Source: JBEKYD01 sp049509915 (lineage in GTDB: Bacteria > Acidobacteriota > Terriglobia > Bryobacterales > Bryobacteraceae). Taken from it: 59,942 bases of DNA. Of the stretch, positions 9,101 through 17,873 are shown one piece after another; the first letter of the stretch is position 1; each line of letters starts with the position of its first letter. Position numbers and translations under genes: made by a program. The stretch lies in contig JBEKZL010000005.1 of NCBI GenBank assembly GCA_049509915.1, positions 1-59,942 of the forward strand, written 5' to 3'. The notes under the pieces are model-generated. The model was given only the letters and a program-made list of their open reading frames with translations, made no database searches and was not told the origin of the DNA.

Positions 9101-11678
9101 CGCCGTCCTGCCAGATCCATTCGCGGAAACGGTCCTTGATTTGTTGCTGTTTCTCGCGGGCGGCGATGGTCTCCTGCTGATTGATGGTGCGCGAGCCGTC
9201 CTGGTGCTGGTCGTAAGCGGTGGGCGTGCGCCCGTTCAGAGCCTGCTCGACGAGATCGGATGCGCGGAACCGCGCCGTACCCCAAGCCGTCGTGTTGCTT
9301 ACGTTGAATCTCGCAGCGGCGTCGAGATCGATGGTCCATGTGGCAATCGCCTCGGCATGGGCAACGTTGATGTTGGCCGCAGGAACGTCGAGCAACTGCG
9401 CCACGAAATCGCGCAGGTCGGTGGCCGAAATCCACGACGACCCGAGACGCGCCTCGATATCGCCGGGTTCCAGATCTGGGGGTTGCACGGCTGCTAAGGC
9501 TTCGATATTGCGCCGGTAGGACGAATCGATCTCCGCCGCTGCCGTGGCAGTGCCGAGCTTCGCGCGCACGTTGCCGCTCAAATATTGGTCGGCGGGCTCC
9601 CAACTGCCGCCTTCTGGATTGCGATAGACGAGGCTGCCCAGTTCACGCCGTAGTTGTCCCACCGTCCGCCCGGTGAGTTGCTCCATGCGCGGCCACTGAA
9701 TCTCGGCCGTCTCGTTGAGCGACACGGCGAGCGCTTCAGCAGCCGTCTCCACGTGCTCCACCGGACGATAGCGTTCCAGCGTGCGCCGCTCGAAAATGGC
9801 CGTTTTGGTGGCGGTCCGGAGTTCCGGGTCGTAGTTTTCCAGGGACAGAAGCAGAGGATGGTCGGGATCGCCGGCGAAAACCTTGAAGTTCTCGCGCGAC
9901 GATACCGGACCGTACCTTGCGACAAAGGAATCGTAGACGGCGCCCAAGGTTTGCCGCGCTTCGGTGATGCATTTCTCTGACGCGTCCTCAAGCTGTGTCT
10001 GGAATACCAGCCGCACAGCATCGCGCACCGCCAGCATGCCACGAACCCGCGCGCCGACCGAAGCGGTCAGGTTGGCAGGCTCGAAACGATTTCCGCTCCT
10101 GACAACAATGGCGCCATCGCGCTCACAGAACGCGCCCTCCTTTACGGTTCCAACCGCGGTGGCCTCTTCGGCGGCTAGCTCAGCACGGGAGCTGACGCTT
10201 GCGGCCCTGGCGACGTAGAGGGCGGCAGGCAGCGAGGCTATGGCTTTCGCGAGATTCGCCTCAGTCACCTCGCCCACAAGCGACGGCTCTCCACCCCGGT
10301 ACATCTTGCCCTCAAGCCGCATTTGCCCAAGCATCATCTCTGGGTGACGCGCGAAATATTCGTTTATGAGTATTGGCCCATCTGGGCTTTCGATGGGCGC
10401 AAGCTTCCGCCATGCCTCAGCGCTCGCGGGCACGCCTTGCCCGTGCTTCTGGAGGAAGACAATGTCGGTGGTGACTTCGGTGCCGGCGTTCGCCTTGAAA
10501 GCGGTGTTGGGAAGCCGTATGGCCCCGACCAGGTTCGCGCGTTCGGCCAGATACTGCCGGATGGTCGCGTCCTGTTTATCCATGGTGTAGCGGCTGGTAA
10601 TGAGTGCCACCATACCGCCGGGTCGCGCCTTATCGAGCGCCTTGGCAAAGAAATAGTCGTGAATGGCCCGTGTAACGGCTGGACTACTGCGGTAACCGGG
10701 ATCGAATACCGAATAGTTGCCAAACGGAATGTTGCCGACCACCGCATCGAAGAAATTGTCCGGCAGGGACGTCTCTTCAAAGCCCTTGGCGAAAATCGTG
10801 GCGTCGGGATAGAGCCGCTGTGCGATGCGTGCTGTGAGGTTGTCGAGTTCAACGCCGGTCCTGCGGGCGCCGGGCGTGAAGGCTTCGGGCATGAGTCCGA
10901 AAAAGTGTCCCACACCCATTGACGGTTCCAGAATCTGTGCGCCATCCGCCAGACCGAGGCGTTCGAGCGCCTGCCAAACGCCGGAAATCACCGCAGGCGA
11001 GGTGTAATGAGCGTTGGGAGTGGAGGCACGCGCCGAAGCGTATTCGTCCGCAGTGAGGAGTTGGCGTAGTTCCTCGGCCGCCTTTTCCCACTCCCGCGGC
11101 GGATGAAGCTCAAAAACGTTTGCCAGCGCACCCCACCCGCTGTAGCGCGCGAGGGCAGCCTTCTCAAAGTCGGTGGCGTCCCGATCCTCGGCCTCAAGCC
11201 GTTTGAGAGTTCGGATCGCGGCGAGGTTGGAGAGCGCCTTTTCCCGCAGGCTACCGTCGCCGATTCGATGCTCCGAGGTTATTCGGAAATCGCGAGAGGG
11301 CGTGGATGGCGGGTCGTCAGCGTAGGCGGCAAGGATGACTACCGAGGGTTCGGGCTCGGCGACTGCGTCCATTCGCGCATCGCGATCTCCCAGGCCGCCT
11401 GGTAGTCCATCTTCTGGACCGATACCAGTTCGTACAGCAACTCCCCGGTCGTCTCCTGGGCTTCGTAGATCGTTTGGTCCAACTGGTTCGTTTCTCGCAG
11501 CTCCGCGACCGTCTGCGGACGGTGCTTCTGCCAGTGCTCGAGGATCATCTGTCCGAGCCGGTTTCTCTCGTACATCTGGGGACTCCTGTGTGGTTGCCCA
11601 CGAGTCTACGTCGGCGCCTCCGAAGAGGTCAAGCTGCTGGGAATAATCAAAGGTCCGGCGCGCAGCCATGGGAAGCAT
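6129..11678 (-). CDS. Giant N6-adenine DNA methylase / SNF2-type helicase fusion (1849 aa)
   Basis: A plasmid/ICE-type protein combining a methyltransferase with a superfamily 2 helicase. Visible in order are a 'LARYSGWGALANVFE' segment (about 177-191), SAM-binding ILEPSMGVGHFFG (249-261), methylase motif IV NIPFGNY (316-322), Walker A HVVGAGKTW (922-930), the DEAD-type box FVDEADLYKN (1085-1094), ATGTPISNTMAEMY and, further on, a motif VI-like REGRILRQGN. The N-terminal 130 residues are low-complexity. Related proteins are annotated as N12-class adenine methylases or compared with phage P1 DarB. A role in protecting or remodelling transferred DNA is likely but inferred. Start could be Met4 (11669). 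It overlaps a small membrane protein gene upstream. Confidence 0.87.
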   Translation of the reverse strand: MLPMAARRTFDYSQQLDLFGGADVDSWATTQESPDVREKPARTDDPRALAEAPSADGRGAARNEPVGPNDLRSPGDDRGVAVRTGIGPEDGLPGGLGDRDARMDAVAEPEPSVVILAAYADDPPSTPSRDFRITSEHRIGDGSLREKALSNLAAIRTLKRLEAEDRDATDFEKAALARYSGWGALANVFELHPPREWEKAAEELRQLLTADEYASARASTPNAHYTSPAVISGVWQALERLGLADGAQILEPSMGVGHFFGLMPEAFTPGARRTGVELDNLTARIAQRLYPDATIFAKGFEETSLPDNFFDAVVGNIPFGNYSVFDPGYRSSPAVTRAIHDYFFAKALDKARPGGMVALITSRYTMDKQDATIRQYLAERANLVGAIRLPNTAFKANAGTEVTTDIVFLQKHGQGVPASAEAWRKLAPIESPDGPILINEYFARHPEMMLGQMRLEGKMYRGGEPSLVGEVTEANLAKAIASLPAALYVARAASVSSRAELAAEEATAVGTVKEGAFCERDGAIVVRSGNRFEPANLTASVGARVRGMLAVRDAVRLVFQTQLEDASEKCITEARQTLGAVYDSFVARYGPVSSRENFKVFAGDPDHPLLLSLENYDPELRTATKTAIFERRTLERYRPVEHVETAAEALAVSLNETAEIQWPRMEQLTGRTVGQLRRELGSLVYRNPEGGSWEPADQYLSGNVRAKLGTATAAAEIDSSYRRNIEALAAVQPPDLEPGDIEARLGSSWISATDLRDFVAQLLDVPAANINVAHAEAIATWTIDLDAAARFNVSNTTAWGTARFRASDLVEQALNGRTPTAYDQHQDGSRTINQQETIAAREKQQQIKDRFREWIWQDGERASRLASDYNERFNNLRLRNFDGSHLTLPGMVRDQLRNRDLARHQKDAVWRILQSGSTLLAHVVGAGKTWTMAAAAMEMRRLGLAKKPMFVVPNHLVEQWGSEFLKLYPQARLFIAGSEHFAAGNRERAMARIASGNFDAVIVSHRSFEYLPVSDKLFNRFIDRQLDQLEKAIYEANAEKGDNHRIVKELEKSKKRLATKLKQRADRERKDNTISFEELGVDQIFVDEADLYKNLFYTTKMNRIAGLPNSDSNRAFDMFMKTRYLLEQVGGRVVFATGTPISNTMAEMYTMLRYLAPGLLQERGVEHFDAWAGNFAEAVTALELAPDGSGYRMHTRFAKFINLPELLTMFRTVADVQTADMLKLPRPEIATGRPEIVAAPASEPLKAFIKGLTERAERLRTRRIDPSQDNMLKITGDGRKAALDMRLVEAFADPHGDTKLSRAVERVHGVWQATGNSRSTQLVFCDLSTPNPSRFNVYDDLRARLIDRGIPQDEIAFIHDADTDGAKMRLFNSVNAGIVRILIGSTEKMGAGTNVQRRLVALHHLDAPWRPRDIEQREGRILRQGNLNSEVRIFRYVTEGSFDAYMWQTLETKARFIQQVMAGQTSVRAAEDLEASTLTYAEIKAIASGNPAVMEKVKVDTEVRKLDQLRSAHINQQHTIRMQLHRLPLDIAETQRNLGSVARDIATRDAHAGDQFAMTVGNLVYSGKGAREESAKALTHAVLSWCDDTTVQVRGTFRGFEILSKGKLTTGFTREDERVPDLFVRGAGIYPAHLNPENTIGTVQSIEHTLRSLERVAAHQEERAEYLQKTLSDYQDQANRPFEHDARLKELLQRQEQINALLDLDKGERQVAEATRDRDDLTMPNQTPEISATPGAENISLSVPRNGSQRPTENGRDDLAKRAMEYMRHSRMAITDMAITERMRPDSGVVSGAAVAINGTLLAVATAPNTFVVLEFDGSLHDLSVGSDVRIRVSRGHAAVETQERSRGR

Positions 11679-11805
11679 TCACCGTCCCGTTCAACGGACG
11701 TGTGCGAATCGCATACAGCAGGAAGGCCAGTAGCGCCAGGGACAGGATGACAAAAAACCGCTTACCTCTGTGCCACTGAAATGCAAGAAACAGAAAATGC
11801 CACAT
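11647..11805 (-). CDS. Small single-span membrane protein (52 aa) overlapping the methylase/helicase start
   Basis: ATG 11805 is preceded by AGGGAG at a 9-base spacing. Translation gives 52 residues with a basic patch (HRGKRF), then a hydrophobic helix (FFVILSLALLAFLLYAI, about 17-33) and a short polar tail. The stop (TGA 11647-11649) lies inside the beginning of the methylase/helicase gene in another frame, an overlap of about 32 bp that suggests coupling. Function unknown; an inner-membrane anchor or regulator is possible. Confidence 0.6.
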   Translation of the reverse strand: MWHFLFLAFQWHRGKRFFVILSLALLAFLLYAIRTRPLNGTVNASHGCAPDL

Positions 11806-12339
11806 AGCTTAGATCTCCCTCAAATATTCGGTTGCTAGCGGAAAACGCGAAGGCGGGCTTGCCATTCAGCGGATGCCCGTCCAAGCCGGCGCGACGATGT
11901 GTCTCCATACGTGACCTACCCAGCACGCCTCCGCCGCGCCAGACTGTGACACGCGCAGGGTTAAGCTCGTCATGCCCAACAAAAACCGGGCAGGTCACGT
12001 CTCACCCTCGCGCGGGCCACGGCCGGGTGGGCAGGGCCGCCGTCGCCATGGCAAGCTAACTAACTTTGGTGCGGATTGACCGGGGCATCTACCTGGCAAG
12101 CAAGTGCGCCGTTTCCAATGGTGTGGCGAGTAGCCGTGTGTGTGTAGATTCGGCTACTGAACCCCGATCAGCTATCACACCTCTAAAATTCAACCCTAAC
12201 AACTCAAAAGCTGTCTTTCGTGTGCCACTCGTGTGCCCCGCGTCAGCAGAGGTATTTCTATGGCACGAAAAGTTGGACAGATCGTACCGCGCGGCCCGTC
12301 ACTGGCTCGTGCGCGTATACAAGGGCCGGAATCTTTGCC
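11806..12339. other. Intergenic region
   Basis: No reading frame here has a recognisable domain or good start. It should contain the promoter of the small membrane protein and methylase/helicase genes and the end of the HEPN operon. No RNA or long repeat was seen. Confidence 0.3.
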
Positions 12340-12909
12340 CTAAGGAGCGGGAGCGTTCGGATCAGCCAAGGTGGGCCTCGGCTTCTGTTTTTGGCCGTCT
12401 TTTTGACCCTGCTTCTTCTCCCGAGTCGGGATCATGGCTATTAGGAAATCTTTGGCCGCTGGTTCCTCCCGAATGATCTGCCAGCTTTTGAAGGCATCTT
12501 CTATGGCCTCGATTAGCAAAGAGACTTGGCCTGGCTGCCATTCCTTGAGTAGGTTGTAATCGGCGTCAGTACGGTTCTGTTGCGCTTGGGAAAAAGTGTC
12601 AGCGACGTTGTGGAGATGATATTGAACCGTGCGCTCGGGATCATCCGGCGGCGTCGGATGGAACAGATTCTTGATTCTCTCCACCGTGTTCTCACAGACA
12701 TGCTTCATCGGGCCGTGGTCGAACAGGCGCCCGAGTGCAGAGCGGAAGCGCGGATCAGAGCAATGAGCGACCGCGTCGGCAATCAGCAAATGGAACAAGG
12801 CGTAGTAGCCGCTGGAGAGTGCTCGCCGTAAACTTGGCTGATGGGCTTCGTTGGGATAAGCCTCGGCCATCTGCTTTGCGTGTTGCAGGAGATCGTCCGG
12901 GTAGGCCAT
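12340..12909 (-). CDS. HEPN-domain-like protein (189 aa)
   Basis: An all-helical protein with the HEPN signature: 'RRALSSGYYALFHLLIADA' in the first helices, and 'TFSQAQQNRTDADYNLL' with a downstream amphipathic helix ending near 'AFKSWQII', a pattern seen in HEPN proteins. Possible RNase-type Rx4-6H motifs are RIKNLFH and RTVQYH in the middle. The C-terminal 30 residues are Lys/Gln/Pro-rich and probably disordered. HEPN proteins are frequent RNase effectors in toxin-antitoxin and phage-defence systems. Four bases separate it from the upstream 110-residue protein, a plausible partner. Activity is inference. Confidence 0.65.
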   Translation of the reverse strand: MAYPDDLLQHAKQMAEAYPNEAHQPSLRRALSSGYYALFHLLIADAVAHCSDPRFRSALGRLFDHGPMKHVCENTVERIKNLFHPTPPDDPERTVQYHLHNVADTFSQAQQNRTDADYNLLKEWQPGQVSLLIEAIEDAFKSWQIIREEPAAKDFLIAMIPTREKKQGQKDGQKQKPRPTLADPNAPAP

Positions 12910-12913
12910 TCGA

Positions 12914-13246
12914 TCACGCCCATATTGGTTGTTTGTTCCGAGCTTCTTCGCTTTGGGTGATGAAATCGAAATATGGCCAGACGCCCCACTCCTCGTTCGG
13001 ATTTAGCTGGGCGATGATCGAAGCCGAAATCTGGCGCGTGAAGGCAAGGAGCTGGTTGCGAGGTACCGAATTGTCGGCCAGGACGACCCTGAAGAAAACA
13101 GCATCGTTGCCGTTTCCATCCGTTCCGAGCATTGGCGTGAGGCTTACGACTTGCGGCGGAAGCATGATCCGCGAGACGGCCGCGAAGAATACGGATTGCT
13201 GCGCTATGGCTCTCGCGATGTACACGAGTCCATTATCGCGCGCCAC
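12914..13246 (-). CDS. Hypothetical partner of the HEPN protein (110 aa)
   Basis: Soluble protein with an alternating beta/alpha look: 'AVFFRVVLADNSVPRNQLLAFTRQISASIIAQL' and a C-terminal 'EEWGVWPYFDFITQSEE'. No named family is recognised. It overlaps the end of the upstream gene by 14 bp and ends 4 bases before the HEPN gene, so the pair should be translated together. A partner or antidote role for the HEPN protein is an inference from the operon only. Confidence 0.55.
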   Translation of the reverse strand: MARDNGLVYIARAIAQQSVFFAAVSRIMLPPQVVSLTPMLGTDGNGNDAVFFRVVLADNSVPRNQLLAFTRQISASIIAQLNPNEEWGVWPYFDFITQSEEARNKQPIWA

Positions 13247-13715
13247 GGCGGTTCACGCGAGGTGGCCTTGGCTCATCAGATGAACGAACTGCGGATCGAC
13301 CGCCATGCAGGGCATAGGAAGTGTAACAAAACTCGACGTTTGTCGCATTCCAGCCAACCGATTGGTAGTTCTTGAGCATCATCATCCCGCTCAATTTGCG
13401 GAGTCGCGCTGACGCCTCGGCCTTCCGAACCGCATCATCGAATACGTTGAGGGCGGATCGCAATTGCAAGTCCAGGGCGTCGCTGTGATTGACGAATACC
13501 AGGATGTTCGGGAATCCCGGAGCGTATTTCGCCTCCTTCTTGATGGCGCTGGCGCAGATCTGTTGCCATCCATGGAGACCTTCTTGATCGACGACATTCC
13601 TGACTTGGATCAACTCAAAAGGGGGCGGGCTGCCATCGCCTTGGCGTCGTTCCGAATCGGTCTCCTTTTCGTTGTAGTGCTTGAGTGAAGCACACCTTGT
13701 CCAGTTCACCGCCAT
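13233..13715 (-). CDS. Hypothetical protein (about 160 aa) of the HEPN cassette
   Basis: The chain from Met at 13715 contains 'KYAPGFPNILVFVNHSDAL', a hydrophobic strand ending in NHSD that would suit a Rossmann-like or nuclease-like core, followed by helices and a basic Arg/Pro-rich tail. No family is recognised. The frame stays open to 13775, but the ATG at 13715 overlaps the stop of the upstream frame by 10 bases and fits a coupled start. It overlaps the next gene by 14 bp. Confidence 0.45.
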   Translation of the reverse strand: MAVNWTRCASLKHYNEKETDSERRQGDGSPPPFELIQVRNVVDQEGLHGWQQICASAIKKEAKYAPGFPNILVFVNHSDALDLQLRSALNVFDDAVRKAEASARLRKLSGMMMLKNYQSVGWNATNVEFCYTSYALHGGRSAVRSSDEPRPPRVNRRGAR

Positions 13716-14029
13716 TTCCGATCGGCGAATATGTAAACCGGGCCGCCACACCAACTGCAGCGATATCGCTGCCATAATTTACTGAGCCGGAGAGAAGCTC
13801 TTGCCTCCACCTCCCTATATGCTTCCCCCGCGTTATGGGTGCCGCCCTCTGCCTCGGGCTCTACCTGGTTCGCCAAGTAAAGAAGCCGCATCCGCTTGTG
13901 GGGCGGTTTCTTGCCCGGCTGATGAACCGCAGCCATGCGCTTACGGATTGGGCGTTTACCCGTTCTGGAGATTCCCACCGGCGCGATGGCGTTGGACGTG
14001 GGCTGCGGCGGTGGACGGACAATCACCAA
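13706..14029 (-). CDS. Possible small basic CxxC protein at the head of the HEPN cassette
   Basis: A basic protein with a C-terminal CSWCGG knuckle ('YRCSWCGGPVYIFADRKWR'). Only one CxxC is present, so a full zinc ribbon is not shown. The first codon is TTG; an internal ATG at 13936 is equally possible. The overlap with the next gene supports translation, but no strong ribosome-binding site is visible. Could be a fragment. Confidence 0.3.
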   Translation of the reverse strand: MVIVRPPPQPTSNAIAPVGISRTGKRPIRKRMAAVHQPGKKPPHKRMRLLYLANQVEPEAEGGTHNAGEAYREVEARASLRLSKLWQRYRCSWCGGPVYIFADRKWR

Positions 14030-14465
14030 GCTGGCGCCGATGGTGGCGCAAGTGTAACCGAACTGGTACGTGAACAGTTGGCGATGGAGGATGATACCGG
14101 CAGAATCAGTCTACACGGCCCCGAAGCGTTACTAACCCCCTTGATTTCAAATGGCGGCATCCCCGCCGTCCGAGAGGGATCGCGCATCCACCTCGACAGA
14201 AAAGACCTCGAATCGTTGGATCGAACTGCGGAAGTTCCGCTGATCCCCGAGTGCCGACCATCGTAAGCCGTTTAACATTTTTGGAACACTCTTGAATGAA
14301 TGCCAGGCAGTCCATCGCTCCTATGGTTCATGCAAGAGCGCTATCCGCCCAGGATCGGCCTGCACGATATCGAGCAACTGGTTCGGCTCAGGATTGAGGT
14401 TCTGGACATCACGCCGGGTGTTCACGGGAGCGAACTTCTAAGCAAAAGGAAAAGATCCAACTCCT
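14030..14465. other. Intergenic region between the HEPN cassette and the ADOP permease
   Basis: No convincing gene. Overlapping open frames on both strands lack domains. It may hold the promoter of the HEPN cassette and the end of the PadR-permease unit. Confidence 0.3.
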
Positions 14466-17045
14466 CTATTCTAACTTCAGTGCGACGACGGGATCTACGC
14501 GCGATGATCGCCAGGCTGGTCCAAACGCGGCGGTGAGGGCCACGGCAATGAGAATCGCCGAAACAGCTGCGACAACGATCGGATCGGCGGGTTTTACCTC
14601 ATAAAGCAGGGCCGCCAAGAAACGAGTCAGCACCGCGGAGATCGCAACGCCGATGGCCACGGCTACCAATACCACACGAAGGCACTGGCCTAGGACCAGC
14701 TTCAATACCTCCTGTTGCCTGGCACCCAGCGCGATTCGGATTCCGATCTCGTGGGTCCTTTGGCTGAAGGAGTAGGCGAATACGCCATAGATACCGGTGG
14801 CCGCGAGCACTATTGCCAAGCCGGCGAAGAGAGTCAGCACGAAAACCGACAACCGGTCTTGCGTCATCGACCGGGCGATCCTCTCCTCCATGGTTCTTAC
14901 GTCGGAGACGGGCTGGTCTCTGTCAATGGCCAATACCTGGCTTCGGAGAATCCCGGCGAGGTGAGTTGGGTCACCCAAGCCACGCATCACCACCAGGAAG
15001 TTATTCGATGGCTTCTGTAAGAATGGTTCGTAGACCTGCGGTTCAACCCGTGTCTTCAGGCTTGATTGCTTCACATCGCCAACCACTCCGACGATCTCGC
15101 GCATGTAGGTGGGACCACCTATGTCCAACCGCCTCCCCAGGGGATTTTCGTTGGCGAAGAACTCTTTCGCCATGGCTTCATTGATGACCACCACGGGTGG
15201 CGCAATGGCATCGTCACGCTCGGAGAAGAGCCGCCCGCGAACCAGTCGGATTCCCATCGTCTCGAAGTAAGAGGAGCTGACCGCGTAATAGTTTGCGGTG
15301 GTGCCGGCGACGCTACCGTCGGGAGACCTGTCGAATTGGATGCCGACATCCGAAGTGTCGGAGAAAGGAAGGCCGGCGGAAACAGCGGTTTGACGGATAT
15401 CCGGCAAGGCCTCCAGCTTCTCGATCAGACGTTTTACAAACTCCGCGCGCATATATGGTTCCCCGTATTTGGCCCCGGGGAGATTAATGGTTCCCGAGAG
15501 CAGTTTCTCCGGCTGAAATCCGATATGAACTTTGAGTAGCTGGTTGAAGCTTTTGAGAAGCAGCCCGGCGCCGGTGACGAGCACGAGCGCCAACGCGATC
15601 TCCGACACCATAAAGACGTGTCGTAACCGGCTACGCGAGTGGCCCGCGACTCGGCCACCGGTTGTGAGGCCGCACTGAAGGCGGCTGTTGGAAAGACGAA
15701 GTGCCGGCACGATCCCGAATAGAAGCCCAGTGATAGCGGAGATTATCATCGTGAACAACAGAGTCGGAGTGTCTAAGGTCACTTGGTCCAGACGCGGGAT
15801 ACCGGGCACGAAGACCTTCAACGCTCTGATTCCCGCGAGCCCTACCAAGACGCCCAAGGCGCCGCCGGTTACCGCAAGGACGAGGCTCTCGGCCAGCAAT
15901 TGCCGGACAACGCGCCCGCGGCTAGCCCCAAGCGACGCACGGAGCGAGATCTCTTTCTGCCGCATGGAACCCCGAGCCAATTGCAGGTTGGCCACGTTGA
16001 CGCAGGCAATCAGCAGCACGAACCCCGCTGCTCCCATGAGCACAAAAAGCAGGGTCCGAATATCGCCGATGTAATAATCGAGCAACGGGTTTACGGATGC
16101 TCTCCAGACGGGGGAGAGCCTTGGCATAATGAGGTCCATCTCAGCCTGGGCCTGTTCGCGTGTCATGCCAGGCTTCAAACGGCCAACCGCCCGTATAAAG
16201 TGCCCCCTGTTGACATCCGCCGCCGTAAACGCCATCGGCTTCCAGATCTCGGCGTCCTGGGGGAATTGGAATCCCGGCGGCATCACGCCAATGACTGTGA
16301 ACCCGAGATTATTCAACGTCAGAACACGGCCGATCACTTGGGGATCGGCGCCGAAGTGGCGTTGCCACAAACTGAAACCCAAGAGCACCACGCGGTCAGA
16401 ACCATCTTGATCGTCTTCGGCACGGAAGCCCCGGCCAAGAATGGGATTCACTCCGAGAAGTGACGGCAGATTTGCGCTGACGCGAGCGCCTGAAATGCGT
16501 TCCGGTTGCCCATCGGCGGTGAGGTTGAATGCCACGGGCGCGAAGGCCGCCAACTGCTCGAATCCACGGCTCTGCTCCCGCCATGCCTGGAACTGTTCCG
16601 GTATAGTTTCGAAGCTTGGAAAGCGGGGGAGCCAACGATCCTCGAGCATCATTACGCGCTCGGGTTGCTGAAAGGACAGCGGACGGAGCAGCAGGCCATT
16701 CACGACGCTGAAGATGGCAGTGTTGGCGCTAATGCTCAGCGCCAGAGTCAGCACGACAGCGGCCGTAAACGATGGGTTCTTTTTCAGGACGCGAGCGGCG
16801 TAGCGCACATCCCACCCGAGTTCTTCCAACGCTGGAAATGTCTGCATCGCCCTCCAATCCTCCTTGAGTAAAGTCGTATTGCCAAATTGCCGGCTGGCTG
16901 CACGTGCAGCTTCCTCCGGCGACATCCCCTGGCTTCGATAGCGTTCGGCAAGGAGCGCGGAGTGAGCGGCAATCTCGGCGTCGAAATCGGTATCGGCGCC
17001 TCGCTGAAAGAGGCGCCGCAACTTCCGGATGATGGCGCGAATCAT
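14466..17045 (-). CDS. ADOP-type ABC transporter permease (MacB/FtsX-like), 859 aa
   Basis: A single-chain 'acidobacterial duplicated orphan permease'. An N-terminal cytoplasmic ADOP helical region ('FDAEIAAHSALLAERYR', 'SPEEAARAASRQFGN') is followed by a first membrane helix with 'TLALSISANTAIFSVVNGLLLRPL', a large periplasmic MacB-type domain, three membrane helices (about 335-445, including ALRLSNSR), a second periplasmic domain (VGVVGDVKQSSL) and a last FtsX set ending 'GIRIALGARQQEVLKLVLGQ' and 'FGPAWRSSRVDPVVALKLE'. No ATPase gene is adjacent, as usual for this family. It follows a PadR gene by 3 bp, which probably controls it. Substrate unknown; export of a peptide or drug-like compound is possible. 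Confidence 0.9.
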   Translation of the reverse strand: MIRAIIRKLRRLFQRGADTDFDAEIAAHSALLAERYRSQGMSPEEAARAASRQFGNTTLLKEDWRAMQTFPALEELGWDVRYAARVLKKNPSFTAAVVLTLALSISANTAIFSVVNGLLLRPLSFQQPERVMMLEDRWLPRFPSFETIPEQFQAWREQSRGFEQLAAFAPVAFNLTADGQPERISGARVSANLPSLLGVNPILGRGFRAEDDQDGSDRVVLLGFSLWQRHFGADPQVIGRVLTLNNLGFTVIGVMPPGFQFPQDAEIWKPMAFTAADVNRGHFIRAVGRLKPGMTREQAQAEMDLIMPRLSPVWRASVNPLLDYYIGDIRTLLFVLMGAAGFVLLIACVNVANLQLARGSMRQKEISLRASLGASRGRVVRQLLAESLVLAVTGGALGVLVGLAGIRALKVFVPGIPRLDQVTLDTPTLLFTMIISAITGLLFGIVPALRLSNSRLQCGLTTGGRVAGHSRSRLRHVFMVSEIALALVLVTGAGLLLKSFNQLLKVHIGFQPEKLLSGTINLPGAKYGEPYMRAEFVKRLIEKLEALPDIRQTAVSAGLPFSDTSDVGIQFDRSPDGSVAGTTANYYAVSSSYFETMGIRLVRGRLFSERDDAIAPPVVVINEAMAKEFFANENPLGRRLDIGGPTYMREIVGVVGDVKQSSLKTRVEPQVYEPFLQKPSNNFLVVMRGLGDPTHLAGILRSQVLAIDRDQPVSDVRTMEERIARSMTQDRLSVFVLTLFAGLAIVLAATGIYGVFAYSFSQRTHEIGIRIALGARQQEVLKLVLGQCLRVVLVAVAIGVAISAVLTRFLAALLYEVKPADPIVVAAVSAILIAVALTAAFGPAWRSSRVDPVVALKLE

Positions 17046-17048
17046 CGG

Positions 17049-17405
17049 CTACTTTTCCGCCGCAAGCTGAAGCACGCGCCCGATCACTGCCGCGATGCGC
17101 TCCCAATTCTCGGTCTCACGCGTGAGTTGCCGGAGCCCCGAGCGAGTGATAACGTAATACCGCGCTTTGCGATTGTTCTCTGAAACCCCCCACTCGGAGG
17201 AGATCCAGCCGCTCTGTTGCAGTCGCAGGAGCGAGGTGTACACGGTGCCTTCGTTGAGCCGGAGGACATCCTCGCTGACCTGTTCAATACGACGAGCGAT
17301 GCCAAATCCGTGCAGAGGCCCCATAGCCTGCAGCGTCTTGAGGACCATGAGGTCGAGCGTTCCCTGTAAGACCTCCGATTTGCTTCCGAACTCTCCATTG
17401 GCCAT
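17049..17405 (-). CDS. PadR-family transcriptional regulator
   Basis: The 118-residue protein has the PadR winged-helix pattern: 'LQGTLDLMVLKTLQAMGPLH', 'GFGIARRIEQVSEDVLRLNE', 'GTVYTSLLRLQQSGWI' and 'ARYYVITRSGLRQL'. The start at 17405 (MANGEFG) is chosen because conserved sequence begins directly after it; the frame is open to 17474. PadR proteins usually repress an adjacent transporter and their own gene, being released by a small ligand. The permease gene begins 3 bp after its stop, so it is co-transcribed. Confidence 0.9.
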   Translation of the reverse strand: MANGEFGSKSEVLQGTLDLMVLKTLQAMGPLHGFGIARRIEQVSEDVLRLNEGTVYTSLLRLQQSGWISSEWGVSENNRKARYYVITRSGLRQLTRETENWERIAAVIGRVLQLAAEK

Positions 17406-17873
17406 TGTAAAGGAAGGATAGCATGATTCATTTGGACTGTCCACAGGAAGAGCGGTCAATCGCTGGGGGATCAAAAGCTCGGGGTTGCCCCTTGACCCTT
17501 CCTATTTCGAAGATGAACTGTACCCATTTCGGCCGAGCATGGATCAGCGGTTAAGGGATTCATTCCCAAGTGACGAACAGAAAAAACCGGCGATGCGCCA
17601 GTCCGCCTGCTTTTCCTCTTTATCAAAACTCCCATCTGAACCAGGCCATTCGGGTTGTCCGTCGAGCGAAGAGCAGATTCCCCAAGTTATTGGAAAAGGC
17701 TGAGAAAACGCGAAACTGAATGGACGGATCGGAAGGGAACTTCACGCGCCCAAGCCAGGTGCACGCGAGCAGGAATGCTAAACGTAGTTAGATCCGGCGG
17801 AGCCAGCACGTCGGCCTTCATCGGTAAACGCAGGGCCCCTAAGGGGAATCGAGCCGCGGAATACCTTACCTTT
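17406..17873. other. Intergenic region upstream of padR and downstream of traB
   Basis: No domain-bearing frame on either strand. It should contain the padR promoter on the minus strand and the end of the conjugation operon. No clear hairpin with a T tract was found. Confidence 0.3.

Noticed and set aside
12066..12476. Plus-strand open frame of 136 codons
   Set aside because: It overlaps the end of the HEPN gene, has no domain and its composition is that of a chance frame in GC-rich DNA.
13835..14266. Plus-strand open frame of 143 codons
   Set aside because: It runs antisense to the CxxC/HEPN cassette and shows no recognisable sequence.
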